Counted from the first letter of the stretch, positions 44,255-57,814 are shown. The stretch: DNA of 64,000 bases from Dastarcus helophoroides (GCA_028583605.1 CM053333.1:13787638-13851637), one strand, 5' to 3'. Numbers and translations: made by a program. Notes: generated from the letters alone by a model not told the origin.

Positions 44255-46081
44255 CTGGAAAATCGTGGGTGGAGGGTAACAGCGTTTGCGCAAATTTTGT
44301 TGTAAATTTGAACAAAGTCAGGCACTTTATGGGACTGACTGGGTATTGCACTGGTTCTTATTCATATAGCAACATGGGTACTGCGAAATGTAGCAAAATT
44401 TATTTGCAAGGTTAATTTTTGAATCAAGGTTTATGGGAGGGATTTCAAATTATAGATACCAAAAAAAGAATAATAGATGATACACACGTTCAAAATAATA
44501 ATATTTGATTAAGCAATGACACCTGGCGATTAATATTTAATGATTTTCTTAGATAGAATTCTTCTTGTTTGATAAGAATATTTTTACCATTGTTCGCATT
44601 TCACTAAATATTCAGAAATGATAGTGTTTTAACGAATTTAAGTGCAGATGTACTTTTTGTCGCGATTGTTATCCTAATAATTCAAGTTCAAAATCACATA
44701 ATACTTTTCATCAATAATGGTCATTACTAGGATGATGTTATTTCCTGATAATTAGAGGAACGATAATAATACTTTTCCTTTTTTAGATTTACTTCGTGGC
44801 TGTTAACATTATAATTTTTATTAATAATAGATATTTTTGTTGTCTTTTGTAATACACTTTATTACAAGTCACAAGAATGAGGTACGTCAAAGAAAGACAT
44901 TAAATCTCTTATAATCTAGTTGCCTAGGTTAATGCTATTGAAAATAATTGCAAATTTCCTGATGCTCTAGTAAAAAAGTAAGCCAACTTCTGACACAGAC
45001 CTGGAACTTAATGCTGGAACTTGGCTTTGTTACATAAGTAACGTTAATAGCAAAGCATTTAAATGACAAATTATAATTTTACAAAATGCTCTCAAAATTA
45101 TCTAACAATATAATTTCATAATTACCGTTCACTCATCATGATAAATTTCGTTATTTGATAAACATTATCCGCACATAAATTTGCACACAGTCTTAGTTTA
45201 AAAAATATAAACAAGTTTAATTATCTGACCAACAAAAAGGACGTGATTTTATCATTGTTTTGTTAGAACACCTTTAATTGAACTAAGTATTTCTGTTTGC
45301 GTTTTCCTGGTAATAACCTAATGATGTAGTAATTATTATTACAAATTATGGGGGCAAAAGAGTAGATTTTTAACATCAAATGCAAAATTAAAACGGTAAA
45401 TTTTGATGTCCTTTTCCTCATAATCAATTTGAAATGTTACATACAATTGGCGAGATTGCATAATTTGCCACAGGCTAAAAACAAGGTTTGAATTTATTTA
45501 CTAAATTGCAATTTCTCTTTAGCAACCTTTACTCAATGTACTTTCAGTGTCAAAATACCATGAAAAAATAACTGTTGTTACATATTTTCTCCGTTATACG
45601 CGTTGTATTCAAAGATAATCTAAATCGTTTCACAAAAGGTGCGAGATTGGAAAATGTATCAAAAGTACACCTGAAGCATGATTTTAATAATAACATTAAA
45701 TCCATTTTGCTTTATAGGTACTTAATTCAAAATTGTAGCTTAAAAAACGGATGATTTTGGACAAATTTTTATTAAAGTAATGACACATCGAAAAATAAAA
45801 GAAAAACACTCCATTTAATAACTCAAAATTCTGTACCCACCTTACTTTTTCAAGTTTAAATTCAAAATATTGAGATTTATTTTTTATAAATTTCGTTATT
45901 TCGACGTCAATCCCAAAATTAAGAGTTTAGTTTTAAATTTTTATTTTTACTTAAAATTTATACAGTAAACTCTAAATTTCTGCTTTTTCTGATTTGTTCG
46001 TATATTTCTACCTTACTTTAGAAAATTTGACTTCTTTTTCCAAATTTCAATAAAAATTTCGAACTTCGATCTTCTATTATA

Positions 46082-47409
46082 CAGGGTGGACGACAAGTAA
46101 TGATACATAGAGCAAGAGTAGATTTTCCGTATAAAAATAACGTGATTTAGCCACATTTACCTTATACCAAAAGTTGATATTAAGAGAGATCGGGGTGTCG
46201 AAGTTGAAAAAAAAATTATGATCTGTTCGCATAACTTTTTTTTGGTCAAGAAATTTTAATTTGCTAACAGATTGTCAGTAACTCATAGGGGGCGCTACCT
46301 GCGCTTCCTTGTATTATTCTAAAGCATCATAACTTTTTTGTGCCTTCATATACACTTATTTTAAATTGATATTTTTATTTACCTACATTTTTTACGTAAA
46401 AAAGGTATACCTTCTAAATGTTGATACAAGCAACCCTTTTCAAGATATTTGCCTTCAAAGTTTTCCGTACGTTTATTTTAAGTTATGTAAATGTGAATTT
46501 TTCGCAGTAGCTTTCAAAACAAAAGTAATAAAACTGACTCTAAAATAGTTTACATCAAATATTACTTTGCTGACCTTATTATTACACATATTTTTTAAAT
46601 TTCTAAAGCAAATTTAAATAAAATACCAAAACAAAATTTATTTTTAAAAATAAGTATGTGGGAAATTACCTTTTCCATGTAAAGGGATTGTAAACAATTA
46701 AAAATCTGGCGGCCCTTTATTGAAATTTATCTCCAAATATCTACTTTGACCACCCAGACTATTAAAATTTTCTTGTGCGGACTCAGAGATCATATATTAC
46801 ATCTCTATGTTAGAAAATAAATTACGTCTTAATTTTTTGGATTTTCTTTATTGAGATTTTCAAAATTTAAGTAATAATATTATCAGCAAAGTAATATTTG
46901 ACATAAATTTGTTTCAAAGCTGTCTTATGATTACTTTTTTTCAAGCCTACTTCGAAAATTTAATATCTTAGTAATTTAAAACCAAGGCACGTCAAGCTTT
47001 AAAGGCAAATATTTTGGAAACGGTTGCTCGCATCAACTTTCAGAAAGTATACCTTTTTTACGTAAAAAAGATAGGGAAATAAAATAACCCATATACGTGG
47101 GTGCACAAAAAAATTATGATGATTTAGAATTATGCAGGATAGCGCAGGTAGCGCCCCCTATCAGCTATTGGTAATATGTTAGCAAATTACAGTTTATCGG
47201 CTTAAGAAATTCCCTTGTGCCAAATTTCGTGCCTTTATTACAATTCATTCCATATTTATACCAAAAAATCGAAATTTTTGTTTCAACTTTGACACCTTGT
47301 ATCTCTGTTAATATCAACTTTTGGTATAAGGTAAATGTAGCTAAATCACATTATTTTTATTCGAAAAATCCACCATTGCTCTGTGTACCATTACTTATGG
47401 TCCAACCTG
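46082..47409. mobile_element. Long-inverted-repeat DNA element, 1.33 kb, TATA flanks
   Basis: The ends CAGGGTGGACGACAAGTAAT and, reverse-complemented, CAGGTTGGACCATAAGTAAT start inverted arms of about 400-450 bp. Later shared stretches include TTATACCAAAAGTTGATATT and GGGGGCGCTACCTGCGCT. TATA stands outside both ends (46078-46081, 47410-47413). The spacer has no transposase. A non-autonomous foldback-like DNA transposon; superfamily not identified. Confidence 0.8.
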
Positions 47410-47439
47410 TATAAATTTAACTATTTTCGCTATTTACTT

Positions 47440-48780
47440 TTGTTCGAGTGGATTGAACTTTAAAAAAATAAATACAAAGGGTGGACATTTAAGGATAAAA
47501 TGTTTAAAAAGAAAATTAAGTTTTAAAAAATGTAATTCCCAAATTTCGACTTCTTCTCTCGATTCGAATATAAACTTTTTTACGAATTCCATGTTTTCCT
47601 TTTCAAAATTTTTATTATTCCAATTTTACAGATTCAATTTTTATTTTTTTCTAAAATGTCGATTTTGTGCTCGAATTGACAAGAACATTTTGTTCTATGT
47701 AACTTGGGGATTTTTTTATTGGCACCGTGAACCGTTGATTTCTTTATCAAAATTTTAATATATACTCTTTGATTGCTAAGATAAAATTTGACTTTTCCTA
47801 GAAATATTAATTTAATTTTCGAATTTTTGACATTAATTTCAAAATAACAAAATTTTTCCCGAAATTTGAGTTTAAACTTGAAAGTTTCAATTCATTTTTA
47901 ATATTTTTATATTAAATTCAAAATTGTAATTTTAATTTAATTTCTTAATTTTGGTCTACACTTTCAATTTTGATTATTTTCTAAAATTGCTATTGTTTAA
48001 AAATGTAAATGGTGGGATTATTTAGAACCTTCTACTTTCCAATTTTAATATTTGCTTAGTTGCTTAAAATTTTAACAATTTCGAAACAACATTAATTTTA
48101 AAATTTCGACTTTTTTCTAGAAGTTTATTTCTATATTAAATTTAAAACTTGAACATTTTCCAAGCAGTTTGACTTTTTAACGAAAATTCGACTTCAAAAT
48201 GTACCAACTGATTTCTTGAAATTTCGAAAACAGTTTTTTATAAAATTTAAATGTGTTTTGGAATTTTACTTTTAATTTCAAAATTTCCACTTTTTCTGGG
48301 CATTTCAAATTGTCAGAGAGAGTTTTTCTAGAATTTTTGTTTGAATATGAGAAATATTATTTATTTTGCGATCATGTTTGAATTCAGCCATTAACAATTT
48401 AAATCCTTTAAGAATTTTAGTTCTCATCCCTCAAATGGCGAAATTCGAATTTAGTCGGTTAAGTACCAAATTTTTGTCATGGCATTGAATTTTGAAACTC
48501 TGCTAAATAAATAATATATCTATATTAGGGACGAAAGTAGAAGTTGAAAAAGCAAACTTTGAAAAAAGTTCGAAATTTCTAAAAAAGATCCATAATTATA
48601 AAACGTGAAAGTGTGGAGAAAATAATCGTCATTTCTAAATTTATAAAAATAAACAATTAAAGTATAATCGCGAGAAGAAAATTAGAATTTAGAGTTTGAA
48701 ATCAAAATGTTACAAGTAAGATTAAAAATTTCCAGTTAAAATTTGAAATTTAGAAAAAAATCGAAATTCGCAATTTTTTT
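47440..48780. repeat. Decayed TTTCGA-word block with a polarity flip near 48520
   Basis: Pyrimidine form (AAATTTCGACTTTTTTC) to about 48480, then purine form (GAAAAAAGTTCGAAATTTC). Confidence 0.5.
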
Positions 48781-49734
48781 TAAATCGATTGGTTCTGCGT
48801 AGTTGTAATCAACTAGGTGGCCTGGGAATGTATCAAATTACCCTTTCTTCTTGAATCAATCAGAATGTGTTTGCTCGATAATGTTATTAATTTAAAAAAA
48901 GTCATAACTTCAACATGATGAAATATAAAATCTCCTTCTTATAGTCTAATGTTGGTCCATTATTGCAGTAATATTGTTTTTAAATCTGAATTTCAATTTT
49001 TGTTTTCTACTCTTGCGCCCCCTCCCCTTAACTCTCGGCGCCTAAAGTGATCAAGCTTGGCCATACCCAATGATGACTCGGTCTATAGAATTTTTTAATT
49101 AGGATGCTACGAAGTTAAATCAATTGTCGGTGTGTGATATTGCTCCAAAATGTTCTTTTTAAGAGCCAGTTACATTTTGCGGTAATTCTAAATAAGTTTA
49201 AATATATTCCAAATTTTTATAGGACTGCCACAAACTTGTTAATATCAAAATACCAAATTTACATTACGGTTACTAGAAAATAAAATAAAAAGGATTAAGA
49301 TGACCACGAAGTATTAGTCACTTTTTAAAAATCTTCCTTATGTAAGAAGCGGTAAGAGCAAATTAGTTAAGTGTGACATTGTAACTTGCTAAAAACTGTT
49401 TTGTCCGGATGTTTAGGATTACGAAAATTTAAGAAGAAATGAATTAATATGCCGCATTATTTACGTCAAGCATATGCTCTTAATAGGAGTGATTAATCTG
49501 ATTAATTTAACTTTTACACTTTTATTTTTTTCGTTATCTTAGAAACGAAAAAGTAAAAGAGCACAACATGATTACCATTAAAAACTTATCAGGTGACCAC
49601 ATAATAATTTCACCGATTTTTTAAAGTTTTCAATTAAAAATTAAAATTTTTAAATAAATCATTTTCTCAGTTTATAATCTAATTCAACTAGACAAAGCAA
49701 TTAATAAAAAACAGAAAAATAAATATAAACATAC

Positions 49735-49806
49735 CCGGTTATCATCTGCAGATTTTTGTATCCTTAATAAAGTGACTAGACCGCTTGTGTACCTTTTAGA
49801 ATCCAT
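49735..49806 (-). CDS. Orphan coding-quality first exon A (24 codons)
   Basis: ATG at 49806 gives MDSKRYTSGLVTLLRIQKSA ... and ends CGG|GTATGT in phase 0. It joins the 44.2-kb exon in frame for a 69-residue hydrophilic N-terminus. No similarity recognised. Possibly an alternative N-terminus for the SLC41 gene downstream, or part of an unrelated gene. Confidence 0.45.
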
Positions 49807-51950
49807 ATTCACTTACTAGATACATTTATTATAACTTAAAATAACAATCACTTAACAAACCAATAATTGATTAAAAACCTGTAAAAAACGGAACACTGGT
49901 GAGTTGAAAGTAAGACTACGTTATGGTTGAGTATGAATTTGATTTCTTTTGAAAATATTACACCTAACAATGATAAGTCTTACTTCAAACTACTTTATGC
50001 GCAATTGACCCGCTATAGTGAAGAATGATTATGGTCATTATATTATTACGCCCTCGTATACCCAGTTTAAATGCGTGAAAATAATATATAGTCAGATCCT
50101 TGAGATTGTATATTTGCAAGTTACGGATTCTCAGAAGAAGCCGCCGTTTTTACTTCCGAGTTGAGATCCGTGACCTAACTGCCAAACACCCTAACCTAAG
50201 GCATCCACTTAGCCAACTGCCAACATCTTTAAACTGGTTAACTATGTCAGTGCTATTTTTAAACAATCATTACTTCCCCTTATGCATTTCTCAATGCGTT
50301 AATGTTGATGCAATAAAAGACACTATAAATGCAATTATAAAAAAAGAAATGTTTTAAATTTGGCGCCACTAAATGTTTGCGCAACCATCTGCGCATCATG
50401 TTGGCGTAATTAATCAATCAGGAAACAGCGAATTGTGTTAATTTTGTCTAATGTTAAAAGAGGTTGTCGAGTTAAAATTAAAAATTGTTTCAATGGATAT
50501 CATTAAAATTAACATTTTAGATGAAATAATCATATGTTCCGCTGGATGATCTTGAAACAGCAAATTATGATTTATTATACTATTTCTGTCAAATTTTTCT
50601 TATTGTTTAACTTGCCACGTGTTGTGTCGAGTTGTAGTCTCATTTTCTTTATTTAAGAGAAAATTGTTATTTTTCTACAGCTACTACGGTTTATAAATTC
50701 GTCATTGTAGGAAAAAAAATCGAAATTTTGAAAAAAATTAACATTCTTAAATATTTTGGATTTAATTTTGAAAGATTAAAACCTAACTTTCGAAAAATAA
50801 ATGTGAAACTTACTACAAAAAGTTGATATTTTTGAATTCAAAGATGTGATCACCCTTATCTTATCTTAAATTTTGACTTGATAATCCAGTGGCGCAAATT
50901 TACAAAAATATGCATTAATGGGCAATGCTTTTTAAGAACACTGTTCCAATGTCTTTGAATATATTTTTTTTTATTCTTCATTGAATATATCTGCTAAGGG
51001 ATTATCGGTCGCCCTACTCTAGTTTTCTTGCTTGGCCCTATCACAAGGGATACATTTTATTTAAGGGCAGTAGCCAACTAACACAAAGAGAGTAACCAAA
51101 CAACCTCCAAACAGCCAAGAAGTAATAAATCGTGCGAAAAACGACGTTTTTGAATTTATCTATCGCGAGTGTAGTGGTATTGGTCTTTCGATTAATTTAA
51201 AAAAAAAACAGTCTAATTCTACAAAATAAAATCCTCGAATAGTGATCGGTAGCCTAGATTTCTAGCCCAATATTCGGAGGATTCATTAGACAGCAATTCG
51301 GCCTTACATCCCCAATTAAAATCAACCATCACCCCCACATCAACAAACGCTCAGTATAGATGCTACTAATTTTAGATGAGTCCTTTTCCCTACTCCTTTT
51401 TTATACAGTTATGAATAAAATATAATAAAGAAAAGGGCCACTAAATCGACAGATTGTATATTAACGTATTGAAGTCTCTAATGACATTTATATCTAAAGT
51501 ACACGTAGGATATAACAAAGGGGATGTAATAAGGTCTAATTTCTAAGAGCTAGACCGAAATCTAATATATCTAATCTAGAAGTAACTCAATTCCCTCGTA
51601 ATGAAAACTGTCATAGTGACAAATTAGTTAATGGGGTTGGAGGAAGTTCGTGTCTTCTCAAGATTCGACTCCAAATCTAAATTTAAATGTACGACTTTTT
51701 GCAAAATGAAACCAACCCCAAAAAACAGTTATTGGAAAATCGATAGTTAAAGTTTGATACTAATTTATAAATGACCAGTACATATAAATACATTTTGACC
51801 AGCAACATTCTTTGACGTAAAATATGTACAAAGGATTTCCTTGCGCTTCATCAAGAACAACTTATCTACCTAAATTTTACGTTTTTGTGGATTGGTTCCT
51901 TCTTGCAAAGTAAAACTTTGTACATTACTGAATAAAAGAGTCCAATTTCG
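49807..51950. other. Intergenic DNA, mostly unique
   Basis: Less AT-rich around 50040-50400; could hold a promoter for the orphan exons. The open frame at 50100-50357 has no recognised similarity. No RNA gene or element seen. Confidence 0.4.
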
Positions 51951-51954
51951 GGAA

Positions 51955-54620
51955 AAAAGTCAACATTCCTAAAAACATAATATTTATACATCGCATTTTG
52001 AGATAAAGTTATAATTTCGAAGTTGTAATTTCCGAAAAGTCCTCTTTCAGAAAAAGATGGAAAAAATAGCGCCATTTTAAAAAAAGACGATTTTTGAAAT
52101 TTTCTTTCGAAAAGTAACATTTTGAGAATCAATTTGGGATTTCCAGAAAGATGGATTTCGGTAAGAAACCAAAATTTCTAGAAATGTTAAATATCAAAAT
52201 TTGAGATAAAAATCCAAACCTTAAAGAAAAAACTTGAAAAAAATCCAAACTTTAAGAATCCAGTCAAAATTTCTGAAAATTCACGCAGGTCGAAATTTTC
52301 AAAAAAGACCCATGTTAAGAAAAAAGGCGAAATCTTAAAATAAACAATGGAAATTTCGAAAAAAACTTCGAAGTCGAGAACAAATTCAAAATCTCTCACA
52401 GAAAATCAATTTTAAGAAACGCAGAATCAAATTTTGCAAATAAACTAATCGAAATTCGAAGAAAAAAGAAAAAAATGGCATTTTTACACAGAAAGTCAAG
52501 AGTCGAATTTTTGGAACAAATCGAAATTAAAAAAGATCGAATTTAAAACCAAAAATGGTCGAAATTCTGAAAATTTCGACTTTCTGAAAACTCTAACTTT
52601 TTGAAAATTTCAACGTTTCAAAATTTCTATTATTTCTGAAATTTAAAATTTTTGTAAAAATTTTAATGTTAAATTTTCGCCTTTTTATCGAATATTTGAT
52701 ATTTGATTTTTGATCGATTTATTACAAAAATTCGACACTTGAAAATTTCTACTTTTTCAAGTTCCCATTGTTATCAACATTTCGGCATTTTCTCAAAATT
52801 TTGGCTCCCAATTTTCTACTTTTTATCAAAATTTTAACTTTTTTGTAAATTTTACTTTAAGAAGATCGAGTTTTTTTGCACATTTTAGCTGTCTCGAAAA
52901 TAACGTTTTGCAATTTTTGACTTGTTTTAATTTCAACTTTTTTGTACAATGCAATATTATTCTTTTTTTATAAATTTCAATTTTTAAACATTTAGACTCC
53001 AAAAGATTCAACGCTTCTCAAATTTCAACTTTTTCTAAAGATTTCAACGTTTCAAACTATGTAAATAATTTTATTTTCAAAATTTCAATTTTTTTCAAAA
53101 TGTTGACTTATTTTAACAATTTTTTATTAAAATTCCGACCTTTTTTAAAAATATAATTCCACTCTTAAACCAGCGACATTTGTATAAGGCAAGTTAAGCA
53201 GTGGCGGCTCGTAGCCAAAACTAATGGGGGTGCTGCGACAATGTTTAGCGTTTTATGTTTAATCCAATATGTCAATTTCTTCAAAATTTTAACTTTTTAA
53301 AATATCAAAATGTATTTTTTCGAAAATTTTAGATTTCTTAGAAAAGTTAACAATGAAAATGTTTTATAATGTCGCGTTTTTTTAAAGACTAAATTTTTTC
53401 CAAATTTCGATTGTCTTCCTAAATTTAGACTTTTTTCTTGTAATTTCAACTTTATTTTATTTTTAAATATTGACTTTTTTTTCTTTGGTTTTAAATTTCA
53501 ACCACCCAAAATTTAAACTTTTAACTTCTCAATATTTCGACTTTTGAAACCTCGATATATCTGATAATTTTTGACTCGTGACTCGTGACTCCGACTTCGA
53601 AAATTTTGGTTTTTATTGATAATTTGGGTGAAGAAATTTGAAAGTTTTAAAAAATGTTTGCCTTATACTTAATTTTTTTATATATTTTGGATATTTCTCA
53701 AAATTTAGAAAAATCAGGGTATCAAAAAATTTCGACCTTCTTAAAATTTTCTTAAATCTGCACTTTTCTAAAATTTTCGACTTTTTCTTAATTCTCATTT
53801 TGTTAAAAATTTTAGTTTTTTCAAATGTTCGAATTTTTCAAAATTTTAGCCATTTTTCAAAATTAAAAATTCTTGAAAATTTCAACTATTTTTTAATTTA
53901 AACTACTTTCAAAATTTCGACATTTAAGTTGTTTTGGTATTATTATTAATATATTTATTATTTATTTATTATTATTATATTAAAATAAATATTACTCCAA
54001 GTAACAAAAATTTCGACCTTTAAAATTATGCGAAGCTCTAAAACAAATTTCGAAAAAAAACTTGCAGTATAAATAAATTGTCAAAATTTAAATTTTAATC
54101 TAAAAATATTGACTTCAAGCATTAAAATGTTGATTAATTTTTTTTGCAACATTTTGATTATTTTTAATTTCGAAATTTTGAGACTTTCCTTAAAGTGTTA
54201 ACTCCTTTTCTCGAAAATTTCAATAATTCCCACTTTACAAGTCGAAATTTTAAGAATATTTTTGACAATTAATCTACTTTTAAAAATTGTTTTTTTCTTT
54301 GATTTTTAAATTGCTACTTTATTTCAAAAATTTTGTATACAAATAAGAAATTTCAACTTTTCCTAAAAATATTGTCTGCTTTTTCTTCAAAATTTGCTCT
54401 TAATTTTTAAATTCGAACTCGAGAATTTCAAGAATAAATTTAACATTTTTAGAAAAATTGTAAATTTCGATTCAGAATTTTCTTTAGTCCTATAGTAGTA
54501 GTAATTTTTTTTACAGAAAATCGAATTGCAAAAAATGTTGAAATTTACAAGGTTCATTTTTTCTTGGAGTTTCAATATTTTTCTGACAGTTTTCTTATTT
54601 TTACGCAAATTTGGAGTTTA
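51955..54620. repeat. Large decayed TTTCGA-word block with a sharp polarity flip
   Basis: Purine form to about 52555; the junction GGTCGAAATTCTGAAAATTT then reads into the pyrimidine form to 54620. An ATT-rich simple stretch lies at 53937-53990. Small frames here are artefacts. Confidence 0.55.
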
Positions 54621-54639
54621 TTTTCTCTAAATTTATCTC

Positions 54640-54890
54640 TACACAAAAACAAAGTGGTGTTAGTTAGACCATTTATAACTCCAGAACCGCTCAACGGATT
54701 TTTATGTTGTTTGGTTTGTTGGATTTGCCATCACATAATTTATAAGAAATTCGTGTATAGCGCCATCTCTAATTCATAACAGGAAGATGACAAAAATGTA
54801 CTGCAACCTACACTAACCGTAAATGTGTTGTAATCAGTTTCCAGTAGATGGCACTCTATCTGTTTTGATTATGACCCATTTTTAGCGTGG
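54640..54890 (+). repeat. Possible dispersed repeat (class unknown)
   Basis: Non-AT-rich island with ATAACTCCAGAACCGCTCAA ... TAGCGCCATCTCTAATTC ... CAGTAGATGGCACTCTATC, resembling repeats often seen in insect DNA. Not assigned. Confidence 0.3.
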
Positions 54891-55009
54891 GATTCACCTG
54901 GAAATGGGCCAGCGTATTAAATATTTTAATGTAAAATTTAATTCAGCTAACGAGTTAATACAATAATTATTAATTCTGAGGTGGTACGAAGTTCGCAACT
55001 TGATAATTT

Positions 55010-55820
55010 TCAGTTTCTTATCAAAATTACAAAATAAAAGGAGCTTTAAAATATTAACATTTCCTGAAAAACTTTAACATTTTTATAATTAGAGAAATCA
55101 AAATTTTTACAAGGAAAAATATTTTAAAGACAAAATCTCCGGCTAAAGTCGAAATTCTACAAAAACTGAAAATTAAATTTTTTCTTAAAATTTCTTCGTT
55201 TTTTCCAAAATGTTGACATTTTTATTGAAATTTGAGAGTTTTTTGCTAAACATTTTTATTGAAATAAGAAAATAAAATGAACAATGAAATGTCAAATTCT
55301 AGTGAAAGAACTTGACATTTTTAAAGCAAATCAGAGGAACAAAAAAATCTGGAGAAGTTGAAATTTGCAGAAATGTTAAGAACAAAATTTTCAGAAAAAA
55401 TAGGAGTTTATGAAAAATTTCTTTTTATAAAATGTTTAGCAAAAAATGGAAAATTCACAGAAAAAATTAAAATTTTCTTAAATATATCGAAATATCTAGC
55501 AGAAACTCAAAATTTGTTATACAAAAAAGTTGAACTTGAGATTTCAGGTAAAAACTCGAATATTAGCTATTAATTTTTTTTAGAGAAATATTCAAATGCA
55601 AGAAGAGTTAGATTTAGATTTTATTTTGAAATTTTAAATATTTTCTCAAAATTAGTACAAAAATTAGAAAAAAAATTAAAATAGATTTTAAAATCCAGTA
55701 ACTTCGTAAAAGAAACTTGACATTTCTATAAAAAGAAATCAGAGAAAATATAAAATCTCTACAAAAAATTGTTTAAGGAAAAGTCTTCGGAAAATTTTGA
55801 GAAAAAACTCCTAAGCGAAA
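55010..55820. repeat. Decayed word block (purine polarity)
   Basis: Mostly GAAAAAACTTGAAATTT-type words. The 71-codon frame at 55358 is an A-rich artefact. Confidence 0.45.
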
Positions 55821-55991
55821 TTGGGGGTGCTGCAGTTCCACAGTGCCTATACGCGACTGATGTTGAGCTCAATCATAATATTTTCGTTCATGTAATATCT
55901 CCAGTTTAACGATGGCCCATTCTTACTGACTCACCCTGTATGTGTACATACATTTGCATCCACAATGTATATTGTATAATTTCAATCTTCC

Positions 55992-56136
55992 AATGATTCA
56001 TCGAATAATTGACAGATGGCCTTTCTTAAGCAAACGAGAATTAATTTCATTTTGCTAGATTTATTTCATTAAGTGAAAATGAAATTACCATCTTGTTTGC
56101 TTAAGTAAAGGCATCTGTCTTATTAAATAAATCATT
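55992..56136. repeat. Palindrome with about 60-bp arms
   Basis: GACAGATGGCCTTTCTTAAG + CAAACGAGAA is mirrored by TTGTTTGCTTAAGTAAAGGC + ATCTGTC; the outer AATGATT ... AATCATT also pair. Probably a MITE. Confidence 0.7.
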
Positions 56137-56139
56137 AAA

Positions 56140-57810
56140 GATTTACAGTAAAGGTAGCATTTAAGTATTACGTTAGCAGTATAATTTCAGTAATATTAGA
56201 CCGCCTTAAAAAATAATAAGAAACTTGCGAGCTCCGGCTCCTCCAAAGTCTAAAGAATAATACGCAAGGATTTTCTTGATGTTTTTATTAGATTTGATAA
56301 TACGAATTTGTTTCTTTCATTAATAAATTCTAAAATGTATAAGACTGCAGACAATATCAAAGGTAACAATCAAATCAAAGGTAAACAATGAGATGTCCCC
56401 AAATGAATTGGAAAAATATTTAGTACAAAGTTTGTAAACTATACGATTTTCTATAAAAAGAGCATGTACACATTTTCCGTTTCTTGCTAAAAGTTGATGT
56501 TCCAAAAATTGAACATAAAAAACACAAATATTAAGGAGCAAGTGTGTAGTTCGAGGAATAACCACCAGGATAGAGCTACTGTTGCATGGACTCAATATAT
56601 GCGTATGCACCAAAGTGCATGGGAAAAATATCCAATGAATTTAAGATACGTACTACAGCGAATAACAAACGACATTCTAAAATAAACAAGAAGAATTTTA
56701 GTGGCACAGCTGCCGAGAGCAAACTTTCTCGAAAATTTCGAAAAACAAGTCGGACATTTCAGGTTTAAAATCAAAAATGCTAGTTTAATGTCGAGAGTCG
56801 ACATGTTAAACAATTGGTAAAAAATAAAGTTAAGGTTAAACCGGACATTTTGAGTTGAAATTTCGATAAACTTTCCAAACTTGAAATCTTAGAAAAAAAA
56901 TGTAAAAATGTTGAGTTGGATCTTTGCATTTAAAAAAGAATTTCGATAGAAAATCAACATTAAAAAAATGCCTGGATAAAACTTTCCATAAAATTCCTAA
57001 ACCAATATTTCTAAAAAAAAAAAGAAATTAAACAAAAATTGAACATTGAAGTGTAATTCCTTAAGGGCACGAATTAATTTTAATAAACGAGAAAATATGA
57101 GAGACAAACCTGATTTATGTCATAAATTCGAAATTTTGTGTAACAGCAATTAAATGTTTTGTAACGAACGTGCTACAGTTAAAAATATTTACAGCCACCT
57201 GCCTAAACGCATGTCACGCTTGTGTTTAATGGATGTTGCTATGCAACCCATAATACAACAAAGCTACATCACTACTACAGATCATTTTAAGTTTAGTAAC
57301 GTCGTACTGGTTGTTAATCAAAATCTATGAAAAAGTCAAAATTTCGAGAAAAATTTAACATGGCCACAAAAAAATTATAAAAAATAGGAATTCGAAAATT
57401 AGTTAATATTTAAAATGATACAATACAAAATCTATTCTAATGTGAACATTTCTCAAAATTTCGAGCCCGTTTTGCATTAAAAAATAAATTTGGATAAAGC
57501 AAAATATGTTTTTTTTCACAATTATTTCGTTAGAGAATGGGGTGGCCGAAAATAAATGCTTAGTGTGTTAAATTGTAAAATATATGTATTCTTATTCGTA
57601 CTAAATTACATGCATCCTAATGGCTAATGATCAGGCACGTTGTTCTAAAAAAATCCCTAATTGTCCTTGATTCCTCCAAAACTGGACTATCTTTCTTTTA
57701 CTAAAGCTAGTCATTTCTAGAAAACCTTTTGAGGTGTTTATTTTTCTTTCCTATACATAACATAAGTCGAATCGTTCTTTGTTTCAATCACCCTGAAATG
57801 GTTCTCTGGG
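56140..57810. other. Intergenic DNA
   Basis: Mixed unique and decayed-word sequence (56750-57050, 57340-57500). An open stretch at 56494-56685 has unusual amino-acid make-up but no start, splice context or recognised family. Confidence 0.4.
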
Positions 57811-57814
57811 TCGC

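Larger units (their letters stand above)
44255..49734. other. Putative intron/intergenic DNA between orphan exons
   Basis: Unique AT-rich DNA to about 45850, then the long-TIR element (46082-47409) and a TTTCGA-word block (47440-48780). 48790-49730 is unique, with no coding signal. Confidence 0.45.

Noticed and set aside
44255..44293. ATG at 44293 as a gene start (MRKRCYPPPTIFQ)
   Set aside because: It lies in the acceptor tract (CCACCCACGATTTTCCAG) of the orphan exon; splicing is more likely.
53638..53901. 87-codon open frame rich in Phe, Leu and Lys
   Set aside because: Product of the T-rich decayed word block; composition equals the block's in all frames.
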